Below are positions 1 to 11,219 of a stretch of DNA of 64,000 nucleotides, one piece after another; the stretch's first letter is position 1, and the number at the start of each line of letters is the position of its first letter. The notes below the pieces were generated by a model. It had not been told where the DNA came from. It searched no databases and was given only the letters and a program-made list of their open reading frames with translations. The stretch comes from Sinotaia quadrata (taxonomy: Eukaryota; Mollusca; Gastropoda; Architaenioglossa; Viviparidae): assembly GCA_028829895.1 (NCBI GenBank), contig CM054180.1, positions 89,095,135-89,159,134 on the forward strand, written 5' to 3'. A program made the translations under genes and the position numbers.

Positions 1-989
1 TCGGCAATCTTAAGCCTCCCATCTGGTTGTACTCAGCAGGGCTGATCAGAGAACAGCGTGAATGGACTGACTATTGATTCGGATGGTCCCCTTTCCCGTT
101 AGTGTAGAGAAGAAATAGTTAATCTCGGCCGGAATCAATTAGTGACGATTTCTGGGCGTCACATACAGTATCCTGTTACAATAAGCGATTGTATGGGCTT
201 TGTGGCACAATGATAGATTACTCTTTACAATCTCCACTAATTAGCTACATCTAATTCACAATTCCAAATCAATAAAAAATATCTAAATGAACAAATAATT
301 TAGCTTTACAAATGTATAGTTTCTCAATACAATATATTTTAGCTTGTGGTTAACACGATGCTTATTAACGATTGTCTATCCACTGTTAGCGCTTTCCCGT
401 TATAACGATTTTAACAGCGGAAATATAGCAATACACACGTGGTTATTCTATCTTGATTATTCTACCAAATGTATCAATCACTAATGCCACTTAGCTTCTG
501 TGAGAAAAATACATCAATCACTTAACAATCATTTAACAATCACATAAATATTTTATACAATATTCTACAAATGAGAGATACAACAATTTAGAGAAGTCAA
601 CTATATTTACCACTAAGTAAAGTTGTACACGGTCAATGGACGCGATGGCCTCCCCTGAATAATGGGCACTGGATGAATCTGAGCATCTAAAGAATTTCGA
701 TTAATTCGCGCGTATATATGAATGACTCTAGGTCAGCTGGTGGATTAACGCTACATCACAATATGGAACGCAAGTGACCAAATATGGGCATCTCGTATCC
801 GGTTAACGGCCTTTCCCTCACCTTTAGTGTGACCCACATACTCTCAACTCGTAAACACGTTATTGCACCATCCGACCATAGTTGCCTAGCGGAAGTCTCT
901 TCTCATAATTTTAAATAGATACAATTAATAGAATGAAAATAATATCTTCATAACTCGGCATAATTTGCCTAAAATTCCCTGACAGACTG
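1..989. other. Unassigned, probably GARNL3 intron
   Basis: No supported exon, RNA gene or array. The stretch is more complex than most of the window. The word tttcccgtta occurs twice (around 92 and 393), and the base composition is less AT-biased at 620-900. Confidence 0.4.
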
Positions 990-1265
990 CTACCTGGACA
1001 TTTATATGTTGTATGTCTATGACCGCAACCTGGACAATTATATGTTGTATGTCTATGACCGCTACCTGGATAATTATATGTTGTATGTCTGTGACCGCTA
1101 CCTGGACAATTATATGTTGTATGTCTGTGACCGCTACCTGGACAATTATATTTTGTATGTCTCAAAACGTCTCCTGCGTGTATTTTTATGTTATAGACTG
1201 CTACATGGACAATTATATGTTGTATGTCTCAGACTGGTACCTGGACGATTATATGTTGTATTCTC
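985..1265 (+). repeat. 36-bp minisatellite
   Basis: About seven copies of a unit like 'gctacctggacaattatatg' plus 'ttgtatgtctatgacc', decaying rightwards to about 1330. Because the unit is a multiple of three, short ORFs stay open; they show no coding signal beyond the repeat. Confidence 0.85.
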
Positions 1266-1591
1266 AGGTTTCACCTGTACAGTTATTTGTGGTATATCTC
1301 AGGCTGCCACCTATACAGTCTCAGTCGGCCTGGTTCATCTTTCCTGAGAATGGTGGTGTGTGTGAGCAAACGTCTCCTCCTGTTTACATGGAAGCATTCT
1401 GCGGCCTGGACAGCCTGGTGTCCTTCAATAGATGTGGACACAGTCGACAATTTTACCTTTGTCAGGGTGGGTCATGTGATGTATAGAGTTAAAATTACAC
1501 CTTTTGAATAATTTGATAAACCTTTACAATCTCACGAGTTTGTGTTGCCTAGAAACTAAAAAACTGAAAGTGACATATTTTTGTTGCCTAG

Positions 1592-1744
1592 GAATTGCAA
1601 TGTCCTGAGGTGCCACAGATTGTCACACTTGTAGATGGAATAAAGGGAGACAATCAGATCTGTGTCGGCTACAAAAGCCAGTTTGATCTCATTAACGAAA
1701 AGAGCGGAGACGTCATACAGCTGCACAACATAGAAGCCACAAAG
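1592..1744 (+). CDS. GARNL3: GARNL3 exon a (CNH domain)
   Basis: 51 codons, phase 0 to phase 0. Acceptor is ttgttgcctag, donor is AAAG/GTGCGT. It encodes ELQCPEVPQIVTLVDG followed by GIKGDNQICVGY and FDLINEKSGDVIQL, a beta-propeller segment typical of CNH domains. The upstream exon it joins is not in the window or was not recognised. Confidence 0.85.
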
Positions 1745-4700
1745 GTGCGTTCAAATAATTTGGACTAAAATTGGCGCAAGCCGGAAGCGCCCCCAAAATT
1801 CATCCTCATTCGCAATATTATCATTAGAAACACCAATAAATATTAAAGTGTGTTCCTTATGGGCTCAATTTTGACTTTTTAGTGACTATTACAATATTGT
1901 GGGTGACATATATTTTTTAATCAGCAAAGTACATAGTTGGGTGTTGAACTACCAGTGACAATTTATCTTATTTGCCAAATGCACTCTTAATCACACACTT
2001 TATAAGAAATATAGTGACATTGCCCCAATTAACAGTATGTCTCATTTATCTTTCTTTCTTCTGCTTTTGCATATTAGTTATTACTGAGCTAGTAATTGTA
2101 AAATAATTTGAAAAGAAAATAATATCACTCCTTATCAAATTTAACCAAATGCAAATAAAGTTTTTCCATTGTTTGCAGGTGAATCTTGTTGCAGCTTTGG
2201 ACATGTATGAAGATGATGAAGCAGAGTTAATACTCTGTTATAACCGTAAGATTTATTTTAACATTCCTTGCACTTAGCTATCAAAGTATATTTAACAATG
2301 TTAAACATTTCTTTAGATTTTATATACATAGATGTTACAAACACTCTATGGCGGAATAAATTTGGTTGTCCCCATTTTTAAATTTAATTATTATAATATA
2401 GCTTGTTAAATGTCAATGTGACATGACCTTCGGATACTGCGCCTGATGATATTTTTTTACATACCAGAGTTAAAATAACAATACAGGTAAAAAATATGCT
2501 AGAACTTGCTGATGTATTCCAAACTAGTCCAGAGTGATGAATTATTTTTGCCAAATAATAGTTTATGTGTGTTTACAAACAATGAACTGTTGAAGAAAGT
2601 TCTGTATTCTTATCACTTTGATTTTGAAGTAACTCAAGTCCAGTCATAAAAGGCGATCATTAGCATAATGGTGAGTTAACTGATTGATTGAGAGAGAATG
2701 GACTTAAAAATATTTCATACACTTTGCTATCAATATATTTTATTTGTAATTTGATGTAAAAAATGTATTATGTGAAAAGACTGTTATTTCTACAGTTGTG
2801 AATTATGATACTTGTATGTAATATTATGTTAAGCCCATAAAATTGTTTTTTAGCAGAAACATGTTCATAATTGATTATGTTGTATTTATTAGATTGCACG
2901 GTTCTATAAGTCTGATAATAAATACAGTTACAGGAATTGTCAGTTGAGAATGATTGTAAGAAAAATGGAGAATAGAGATGATTAAACTTGGAACTTAGTG
3001 TTGCATTCTGACATGTTGTTTCAGAAAAGAGAAAACCTTTTTATGTGTATTATGTGATTTTGTGTATACTTCTGATAGATTTGAGAAGTTTCCATCCTAG
3101 AGCACATTCTAGTTTTGTGTGTTGGCAAGTGTGTTGGACACCACTGTAGAACTTGTCCCTAGATTAGTCTTGAGGGAACTAGAGTGTTAGAACATTCTTT
3201 AACGTGCTTAGCTTAGCAGAGCACATGGAAGATTAACTATTCTGTTGTGAACAATAAACTTGTGACGGTACAAAAGCGCAGAAAGACTGTTGCGACTTAC
3301 AACATTGTACAGTTTATGTACAAACTACACTCTATAACTCCATTTCTTCTATGATTAAAAATAGTCCTTTATTTATTTTTGATACTCATCTGACTGCTTA
3401 GGAATAAGCAATGTGTTAGGAATATGTATTGGAATTACTTGAACGTTGTTTCATGAAAAATTAATGTCAAATAATCTCTTTATTGTATTTGTCATATGTA
3501 TATTTTTTATTGTTGATTTAATAAATTTATTGCACATATATTAAACTATATACTGGAGTGACAGTGGGTGTAATGGGGGCTCATTAAATATAATTGAAAA
3601 TGGATTTGATACTGTTTTAGTAAAAAGTTTCCACCAACGAAAATACTGTATGACAGTAAAATGTTTATTTATTGCTATAGTATTAATTATCGGGATTTTA
3701 ATTCTTGAAGATCAGTATCAATACAGTCTCATGACCTGACCTACTCCTTCTATCACTGTGTTAACTCCTGTTGTAATAATCTAGTGTGTGTGTGGGGGGG
3801 AATTATCCAACTTAACACAATGATGAGCAGACAGGTTAATGTTGCCTTTGGGATCACAAAGGTTATCTCCTCCTCTTAATTGACATTCAGTCATCCAATA
3901 CATGACTTGCTCCAATTATAGGTCATTCAAAGAATTAAACAAGAGTGGAGAAAGATAATAATAATTTAATGGTAAAAATAGCAAATAAAAATTAAAGTTA
4001 CAATGATTTACAAGTGAACATGCGCTATAACCCTCACTCTATTCCCACTATAGTTTGTCAGTGCACAAGGGTTTTGAGTCTTTTCCTTTAACTCAATCAT
4101 CAGCAGTGCTAGACAGCGGATGATGAAGCCTCTCAGGTTGTATCAAGTCAATTCTGAATCAGCATTCCTTTCACACAATGGTCCTGGGTTGTCTCCATCT
4201 TTTAACATCAGACTACATAAATTAGGAGCACTCCTGAACTAAGAATATGGGTTCCAGACTAAACCCCCAGCTAGACAAAAGGATAAATAACACCTCTTGC
4301 AATCTAACCATTTAAATCACACATTTACATGTTTTGAGGCATGGTGAGAGCTATATGCAGTTCTAAAAATATCTACTATCCAGAATCAATAATACTTTCA
4401 TTTCTTTATCATTGTTGCATCCAATGAAACAAGCATTAGCATATTATTATTAGCCAAAGTTATAGTCAAAGGAATCCTTCATTATTATAGATTACAACAT
4501 CAGTTGTCATATAAAGACAACAGTCATATCAACTTCCAAATAATTAAACAATTCATCATTACAACTCATAGTAATGGTCCTCCAAGTTATTTTCCATTTA
4601 TCTTTATGAAATTAGTATGTACATTATTCTCAAAATTAGAGTTTCACTATACAAAAAAATAGCTCTCATGTGCACTTTAGATGTTACAGCAGTGTAAATT

Positions 4701-7700
4701 TCCTAATAGGCTACTCTCTTATATACAGCAGTATAAATTTCCTAATAGGCTACTCCCTGATATACAGTAGTGTAAATTTCCTAATAGGCTACTCCCTGAT
4801 ATACAGCAGTGTAAATTTCCTAATTGGCTACTCCCTGATACACAGTAGTGTAAATTTCCTAATAGGCTACTCCCTGATACACAGCAGTGTAAATTTCCTA
4901 ATAGGCTACTCCCTTTTTTACACAGTAGTGTAAATTTCCTAATAGGCTACTCCCTGATACACAGCAGTGTAAATTTCCTAAAAGGTTACTCCATGATATA
5001 CAGCAGTGTAAATTTCCTAATAGGCTACTCCCTGATACACAGTAGTGTAAATTTCCTAATAGGCTACTCCCTGATACACAGCAGTGTAAATTTCCTATAA
5101 GGTTACTTCATGATATATAGCAGTGTAAATTTCCTAATAGGCTACTCCCTGATATATAGCAGTATAAATTTCCTAATAGGCTACTCCCTGATACACAGCA
5201 GTGTAAATTTCCTAATAGGCTACTCCCTGATATACAGCAGTGTAAATTTCCTAATAGGCTACTCCCTGATACACAGCAGTGTAAATTTCCTAAAAGGTTA
5301 CTCCATGATATATAGCAGTGTAAATTTCCTAATAGGCTACTCCCTGATACACAGTAGTGTAAATTTCCTAATAGGCTACTCCCGGATACACAGCAGTGTA
5401 AATTTCCTAATAGGCTACTCCCTGATACACAGCAGTGTAAATTTCCTATAAGGTTACTTCATGATATATAGCAGTGTAAATTTCCTAATAGGCTACTCCC
5501 TGATATATAGCAGTATAAATTTCCTAATAGGCTACTCCTTGATACACAGCAGTGTAAATTTCCTAATAGGCTACTCCCTGATACACAGCAGTGTAAATTT
5601 CCTAATAGGCTACTCCCTGATATATAGCAGTGTAAATTTCCTAAAAGGCTACTCCCTGATATAGAGCAGTGTAAATTTCCTAATAGGCTACTCCCTGATA
5701 CCAAACAAGGCATTTCTGTAAAAGAATACATACATTAGCTCTCTAAAACACACTTGAGGTTCATCAGTGCCAACTTGAGTTTTAGTCTGAACATACTCTC
5801 ACCATTCTTAAAATTATTAACTCTACTCCCCTGATTTTTGCAACTTAAATTCCCCGCTCACATTTTGTGACATCTCTGGTACCAATTTGGGGCTGTACTG
5901 AGGCAAATATATGTTAGCAGTGCAATTCTCATTATCTCTGCCCTCATCTGTCAGTTGAATAAATGTTTTTGGCTCTCACGCCAGGTTTGAAAAATTAGGT
6001 GATTAGAATTAGACAGTTAGCAATAAGTGTACACTCACTTCAATGACAATGACACCTCTCTGAAGAATTAATAAGTAAAGAAATTATATTTTTTAAGACC
6101 ATAAGTAATAATTTGCCTTCTAATTAATCCTTAACAGAAAATATATAAAGCAACTCGTAGCACCTATTGTTAAAACATCTAATACAGAATGGAATATCAG
6201 TTCGTTTTTTTGTATTGTTTTGTTTTATCATTCCTCTACCTGCCATATCACCCTATACTTTCTTCACCTCATTTAAATTATTAATTTTTGTTTGCTCTGT
6301 TAGTAATGTATGTAGTAATATTATATAATTATAACAGATAAGACAGACAATAAGTGCATTTTAGTTGGAAGGCTGGATATATATAATAGATGGATACATA
6401 AGTCTGAAAATTAAGTATTATTTAAATGTATGGAAAATTGTATTATGAAATACAGAATATGAATATTTCTGTTATATTTTAAAGCATTTTCTTTCTTTAC
6501 AATTATGACATTTTCACAAAGAAAAGTTGATTTTCCTTGGGGTTTTAGGTCTTTCAGATGTGAGTTATTTAAAAAGAAAATTATATTATAAATGTATAAA
6601 TGTATAAAAGAAAATTATATTATAAATGTATGAAGCACTTACTGAGGTTATTGGCTTGTATGGGTATACAGATGTGAGTCATTTCCAAAAGCTTCAAGAG
6701 GAATCAAATCATGACTTTGACTTTCATTGGAACTCCGAGCCACAATCCATTGGTAAGTACCTGATGATATAACAAACAGTATATGAGTACAATCACAATC
6801 CGTTGGTCAGTACCTGATGATGGTATAACAAACACTATATGAGTACAATCACAATCCATTGGTAAGTACCTGATGATGATGTAACAATGTGTGTACAACC
6901 ACAATCCATTGGTAAATACCTGATGATGGTGTAACAATGTGTGTACAACCACAATCCATTGGTAAATACCTGATGAATGTGTAACAGTGTATGTGTATAG
7001 CCACAATCCATTGGTAAGTACCTGATGGTGATTGTTGTGAAGTGATGTAAATGTCAATGCACTTTTGATTATATTCATATCTTGTATATTTAATTGTTGA
7101 TTTAATAAATTTAATTGACCTTCTTGAACATATATTAAACCTTATGTTGGAGTAATAGAGGGTTTATCTGGACAGATTTTTATTTCTCCTTTAGTAAAAC
7201 GTTTCCACCTGCAGAAACATTATGAGACAGTAAAAGATCTATCTTATTATTGTGTACGAGTAGAGTTTTACCTTTAGAATGAGATATGTTGGACTTGTGG
7301 GAGAATTGTTAATAAATTAAGATTATCGATCACTAATTAGTTATGTGTTATTAATTAATAAATAATAACCATAACGAGTGAAGAGTACCCATAGAAGTGT
7401 CAAAATAATGTTTGATGCTAACATTTGATAATTTCTACAGCGAACGGTTGTTGTGTGTGTGACATAATTGCAAATTTTTCTCTCTGCAGTGTGTGCCTTT
7501 CCCTATGTAATGGCCTTTACTCCGGATACCATCGAAATCCGTCTCATCATCAACGGAAACCTTATCCATACCACCACTATGCCTGACTTGACTCTCATCA
7601 CATCAAAGGTATTTATCCATATCACCACTATGCTTGACTCTCATCACATCAAAGGTATTTATCCATACCACCACTATGCTTGACTCTCATCACATCAAAG

Positions 7701-10700
7701 GTATTTATCCATACCACCACTATGCTTGACTCTCATCATATCAAAGATATTTATCCATACCACCACTATGCTTGACTCTCATCACATCAAAGGTATTTAT
7801 CCATATCACCACTATGCTTGACTCTCATCACATCAAAGATATTTATCCATACTACCACCATGCTTGAGTCTCATCACATCAAAGGTATTTATCCATACCA
7901 CTATTCCTGACCTGACACATCACATCAAAGGTATTTATCCATACCACCACCATGCCTGACCTGACTCTCATCACATCAAAGGTATTTATCCATACCACTA
8001 TTCCTGACCTGACACATCACATCAAAGGCATTTATCCATACCACTATTCCTGACCTGACTATTCACATCAAAATTATTTATTCACGTAAACACTGTGTCT
8101 AAACTGATTCATCTTATCAAATGTATATAACAAAGCTGCACACCGACAAATCTTATCACATCATATAAATATATCTTTGTCAGTATTGTGCCAATCTAAG
8201 ACATCACATCAAAGATATTTATGCATGCCAGCACTATACATGACCTGACTCATCACTATGCAAGATAAGACTATTATCACATACCCTTTAATACCTAATA
8301 TAACTACCATTATATAAGAGGCATTTATCTTTATCAACATTATGTTTAATACCTAATATAACTACCATTATATAAGAGGCATTTATCATTATCAACATTA
8401 TGTTTAATACCTAATATAACTACCATTATATAAGAGGCATTTATCTTTATCAACATTATGTTTAATACCTAATATAACTACCATTATATAAGAGGCATTT
8501 ATCTTTATCAACATTATGTTTAATACCTAATATAACTACCATTATATAAGAGGCATTTATCTTTATCAACATTATGGTTAATCTGACACGTCCTAGCAAG
8601 CATATTTATCCACAACGCAATGCCTATATAATCCGATTAATTATATTTGAAGCATATATATTACTATTAGAGTTCGTAATGTGCTTTAGCGATAATTTTG
8701 GTGGTATACCAGTTCGAAATGTCAAGATGACAATGAATTGTGGGGGAAATTAAGTTAATGCTGTTGGTTTCAATCTAGGAATTCTATAGTGTTGCACGAC
8801 AGATTTGTACATTTCAGTCTCTTTAATGGAAGAAACATTGGAAATCTACAATTATAGCAATTTTGTATTCATCAAGTCAAGAGCGACTTGAGCCTACACG
8901 CTTTTGGCGGACAACTGCTCAATTGGGCACATTTAACTGATGGATTCCAGACTAAAAGTAAATAATATGCCTAACTTACTGGTTATGATATTTGTCTATA
9001 CTGTCACTAGGCCTAACATACTGAATAGGATATTTATCTTTACTCTCCTAGTTAGAGTCTGATTTTCTTGTATAGTTCCGTTCACAATAATTATGACCAA
9101 TTTTACCCATCGATCTTTCATTTTGCTCTTTACATAATTTTGAGTAAGGGTTTGCCAAATTATTTTTTTCCAAGATCTTTCATTTTGCTCTTTAGCTAGT
9201 TTTGAGTACGGGTCTTGCTAAATTGTATCTATTGTAATAGGTAAAACGTTTTCCTCTGCCATAGCATTCCTAGATTTGGAACTACAATTAAAAACTGTCA
9301 GCCATTCACGTCAAATATAATTTTTTCCAGGGGAGAGGTCGTTGGATGCTAGTATCCATAAATATAGTCTGTCCATTATATGTTGTTGATTACCTGTCGA
9401 GCTAGAATTGTTTGTCAAATGTTCATAATGAATTCAATTTTTAATAAATTATTTAGCAATATATTGTTTTAATTTACGTAGTTTTCCTACTATAAGAAAA
9501 AAATTGTTTAATATAAAAAATGAACTTGTACATTTCGTTGCAGTGTGACATCTTCTTTGCATCATCTGCAAGCCAAACAAACTCCCCCAAGGAAAAAAGG
9601 GAGGCCAGCCATTCACCACCCCACTCACCTTTATGTTAGTTTGACATTAGTGCAATTGCCATACATGGTGGATGTTTTGGGGATGGGTGTGATTTGTGTG
9701 GATATCAGAATGTGAGTGCATGCATGTCATGATACATTTGTATGGATATGGCTGTGTGGATGTGTGGATATTGGTGTGGATGATCTGTATACATATCTGG
9801 ATTTTGCTGCTTGGGTGTGTTGGTATTTGTGGATTTGTGAGTACTCGTGCGTGGATATTCGAGTGTGGATATAGGTTTGTGGGTATGTAGGTATGGATGT
9901 GTGGATGTGAGAATATGCTATAAACTTTTATCGAACATCCCATTTCATTCTCTATGCGATATTATATCATCCTAACAGCAAAGAGAGAAGTTTGGATTTT
10001 CTGTCGTTTTGCATGTATAGAAATCACAGATTTCCAATTGCACTGAATATTTCTATCATTATCTTTCCGCAAAAGTGTGACCGTTTGTTAAAGTGTGTGT
10101 TTGCGTGCGTCTGTGTGTGCATGTGTAAATGTGTGTATGTATGTGTATATATATTACATGATGGTGTTTTGAATATATATGTTTTAGGCAGTAAGCTAGA
10201 ATCTGTCGATTATCTGTTGCTACAGCTAAGCCCAGTCACCAGCTCAACATCTTCAAAATACCGCTGACATGCCTGGCAGGCCAGATGGCTGCAGGAGAAA
10301 AAAGTGCACCATGTTCTGGAAGTACCCACGCTACCACCCTTCTCGCCCCTTTAGCCAATAACGGGGATCATTCACCTTCTGCACTGAAACGTAGCCCTTT
10401 GATGAGGACCAAGCACGCAGCTTGCAGCCTCCCAGCTACTAAAGTAAGGTTCTTCCTTGTAATAGATGCGATTGCTTACCTCACTACCGATAAAGTAAGG
10501 GTCTTATTCCATATTAATTTACAAAGACAGATTGACTGTATTCGGGTGGACTCTTTCATATCTATTTTATGAATGTTTACATATTTAATGGGATTAAATT
10601 ACAAGTGTATTGATTGCGTGTGTGCTTTTTCTTAAAAGGAGAGTTGCTTCAGACATTTTTTTAATTATAGATATCGATGTACTTTCTCTGTGAGTCCAAT

Positions 10701-11219
10701 AAATTTTAAAACCCTGTTCGTTACAATTAATATTTTAAAATACATCATTAACTATTTCATTTAGGCCTTTATCTTTGCCTATGCTTCCTCACTGTTGTCC
10801 GGCATACTAGCATATCATTTAATATGATTACACACACACACATTGTTGTCCAGCATATTAGCATTTCTTTTAATATGATTCCACACACACACACACACAT
10901 ACACATTGTTGTCCGGCATACTAGCATATCATTTAATATGATTACACACACACACACATTGTTGTCCGGCATACTAGCATATCATTTAATATGATTCCAC
11001 ACACACACACATTGTTGCCAGCATATTAGCATTTCATTTAATATGATTACACACACACAAATTTTGTTTACGTGTTCTTAGGATAAGGATCGGCACGATT
11101 CGTCCAGCTCAGATTCTGGTATCACCATCCTGCGACCATCAGAACTCTCCCCTCCGTGCAGCCCCTTCCTACAGACACCCCTCCCTGTGGACTCGGAGCA
11201 CGAGGCTGACACTGTATGA
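1592..11219 (+). CDS. GARNL3: GARNL3-like gene, last seven coding exons (3' part of gene)
   Basis: GARNL3 proteins carry an N-terminal Rap/Ran-GAP domain and a C-terminal citron-homology (CNH) domain. Only the end of the CNH domain and the low-complexity tail are in this window. Exons, all GT..AG: 1592-1744, 2179-2245, 6672-6752, 7490-7608, 9544-9634, 10226-10443, 11082-11219. Phases fit at every junction (0,1,1,0,1,0) and give about 255 codons ending in TGA. Recognised stretches include VTLVDGIKGDNQICVGYKS, DFDFHWN, AFPYVMAFTPDTIEIRLI and the IFKIPL motif before the Ser/Pro-rich tail; these match my memory of vertebrate GARNL3 in the same order. The GAP domain must lie upstream, outside the window. 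Rap GAP activity is inferred from the family. Introns 3 and 4 begin with minisatellites copying the splice donor. Confidence 0.85.
2179..2245 (+). CDS. GARNL3: GARNL3 exon b (CNH domain)
   Basis: 67 bp, phase 0 to phase 1, donor AACC/GTAAGA. It encodes VNLVAALDMYEDDEAELIL then CYN, continuing the CNH propeller. The acidic EDDEAE run is a plausible loop. Confidence 0.85.
2246..4680 (+). other. GARNL3 intron, 5' half
   Basis: AT-rich intron. Apart from one copy of a dispersed element at about 3500-3730, no exon or array is seen here. Confidence 0.5.
3495..3730 (+). repeat. Dispersed element, copy A
   Basis: Shares ordered words with 7080-7380 and 47155-47490: 'ttgatttaataaattta', 'ggagt.a.agtgggtg', 'ctcattaaatata', 'tttagtaaaaagtttccacc' and 'acagtaaaatgttta'. 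It is truncated or diverged after about 3700. Family not recognised; it could be a SINE or a non-autonomous DNA element. Confidence 0.55.
4683..5700. repeat. 39-bp minisatellite with 9-unit higher-order repeat
   Basis: About 26 copies of a 39-bp unit ('atttcctaataggctactcc' then 'ctgatacacagcagtgtaa') in a GARNL3 intron. Variant units starting 'aaggttacttca' recur at 5100 and 5451, exactly 351 bp (nine units) apart, followed by the same order of variants. This implies recent duplication of a nine-unit block. The unit is divisible by three, so both strands show long open frames that are artefacts. Confidence 0.95.
6672..6752 (+). CDS. GARNL3: GARNL3 exon c (CNH domain), donor inside a minisatellite
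   Basis: 81 bp, phase 1 to phase 1, acceptor gtatacag. It encodes HVSHFQKLQEESN and DFDFHWNSEPQSI. The last 12 bases of the exon plus the donor GTAAGT form the first copy of a six-copy tandem repeat that fills the start of the next intron. The reading frame after the donor meets TAA within a few codons, so using a downstream copy as donor would truncate the protein. Confidence 0.85.
6741..7030 (+). repeat. Minisatellite spanning a splice donor (intron 3)
   Basis: Six copies, 50-56 bp apart, starting at 6741, 6794, 6850, 6900, 6950 and 7002. Each begins with 'cacaatccattg' followed by a donor-like hexamer: GTAAGT (real donor), GTCAGT, GTAAGT, GTAAAT, GTAAAT, GTAAGT. The first copy overlaps the GARNL3 exon end. 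Confidence 0.9.
7080..7385 (+). repeat. Dispersed element, copy B
   Basis: Matches copy C at 47155-47490 over most of its length, including 'tctcctttagtaaa', 'taaattaagatta' and 'taattagttatg', and copy A over the left half. It lies in GARNL3 intron 3 just after the donor minisatellite. Confidence 0.6.
7490..7608 (+). CDS. GARNL3: GARNL3 exon d (CNH domain), 3' end copied into intron
   Basis: 119 bp, phase 1 to phase 0, acceptor tttctctctgcag. It encodes VCAFPYVMAFTPDTIEIRL then IINGNLIHT and MPDLTLITSK, the most recognisable GARNL3 stretch here. About 46 bases of its 3' end, coding HTTTMPDLTLITSK, recur as the unit of the intronic array that begins at the donor. Confidence 0.9.
7563..8065 (+). 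repeat. 46-bp minisatellite made from exon end plus donor (intron 4)
   Basis: The unit runs 'gtatttatccataccaccac', 'tatgcttgactctcatcaca', 'tcaaag'. The first, exonic copy is 7563-7608. Further donor-like junctions AAAG/GTATTT occur at 7655, 7701, 7793 and beyond; some copies have mutated to AAAGATATTT. About ten copies, with later ones diverged ('ccactattcctgacctga'). Confidence 0.9.
8260..8580 (+). repeat. 58-bp minisatellite
   Basis: About five near-identical copies of a unit beginning 'taagaggcatttatctttat' and ending 'ataactaccattata', spaced exactly 58 bp (for example 8315, 8373). It follows the 46-bp array and shares the word 'catttatc', so it may be a diverged offshoot. Confidence 0.9.
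8581..9543 (+). other. GARNL3 intron 4, 3' part
   Basis: AT-rich intron with a short duplicated phrase 'gatctttcattttgctcttta' near 9111 and 9173. No exon seen. Confidence 0.4.
9544..9634 (+). CDS. GARNL3: GARNL3 exon e (end of CNH, Ser/Pro linker)
   Basis: 91 bp, phase 0 to phase 1. The acceptor is ttcgttgcag. The donor TTAT/GTTAGT is chosen because reading through meets TAG at once and only this phase joins the next exon. It encodes CDIFFASSASQ and then a Lys/Ser/Pro-rich linker ending HSPPHSPL. Confidence 0.75.
9660..9935 (+). repeat. Degenerate GT/GA-rich repeat
   Basis: Irregular repeats of 'gtgtggatatgggtgtgtgg' type in the intron after exon e. The strand is strongly purine-plus-T (G/T/A with almost no C), which opens frames on both strands without coding meaning. 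Confidence 0.7.
10226..10443 (+). CDS. GARNL3: GARNL3 exon f (IFKIPL motif and tail)
   Basis: 218 bp, phase 1 to phase 0, acceptor ttgctacag. It encodes SKPSHQLNIFKIPLTCL, matching the short conserved IPL motif after the CNH domain in GARNL3, then a Ser/Ala-rich tail with KRSPLMRTK. The donor AAA/GTAAGG is at 10444. A second GTAAGG lies 51 bp downstream with no stop between, so a longer in-frame exon ending at 10494 is possible. Confidence 0.8.
10785..11060 (+). repeat. Compound minisatellite with CA tracts
   Basis: Five copies of a roughly 65-bp unit 'ttgttgtccggcatactagc', 'atatcatttaatatgattac' plus (AC)n, lying directly before the acceptor of the last GARNL3 exon. Confidence 0.85.
11082..11219 (+). 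CDS. GARNL3: GARNL3 last coding exon
   Basis: 45 codons and stop TGA 11217-11219, acceptor cgtgttcttag, phase 0. It encodes DKDRHDSSSSDSGITILRPS, then a Pro/Ser-rich piece and the acidic C-terminus SEHEADTV. The final EADTV could be read as a C-terminal PDZ-ligand-like motif (x-T/S-x-V type); that is inference only. Confidence 0.75.
   Translation, partial: DKDRHDSSSSDSGITILRPSELSPPCSPFLQTPLPVDSEHEADTV

Noticed and set aside
4670..5731. ORFs with YSSVNFLIGYSLI-type peptide repeats
   Set aside because: Product of the 39-bp minisatellite, interrupted between blocks, and lying in a GARNL3 intron.
6704..7078. 124-codon - strand ORF with repeated YTHC/NGLWL motifs
   Set aside because: It is the reverse strand of the donor-spanning minisatellite and the real GARNL3 exon.
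7468..7683. + strand ORF running past the GARNL3 exon end into repeats
   Set aside because: The part after 7608 is intronic; the donor at 7609 joins in frame to the exon at 9544.
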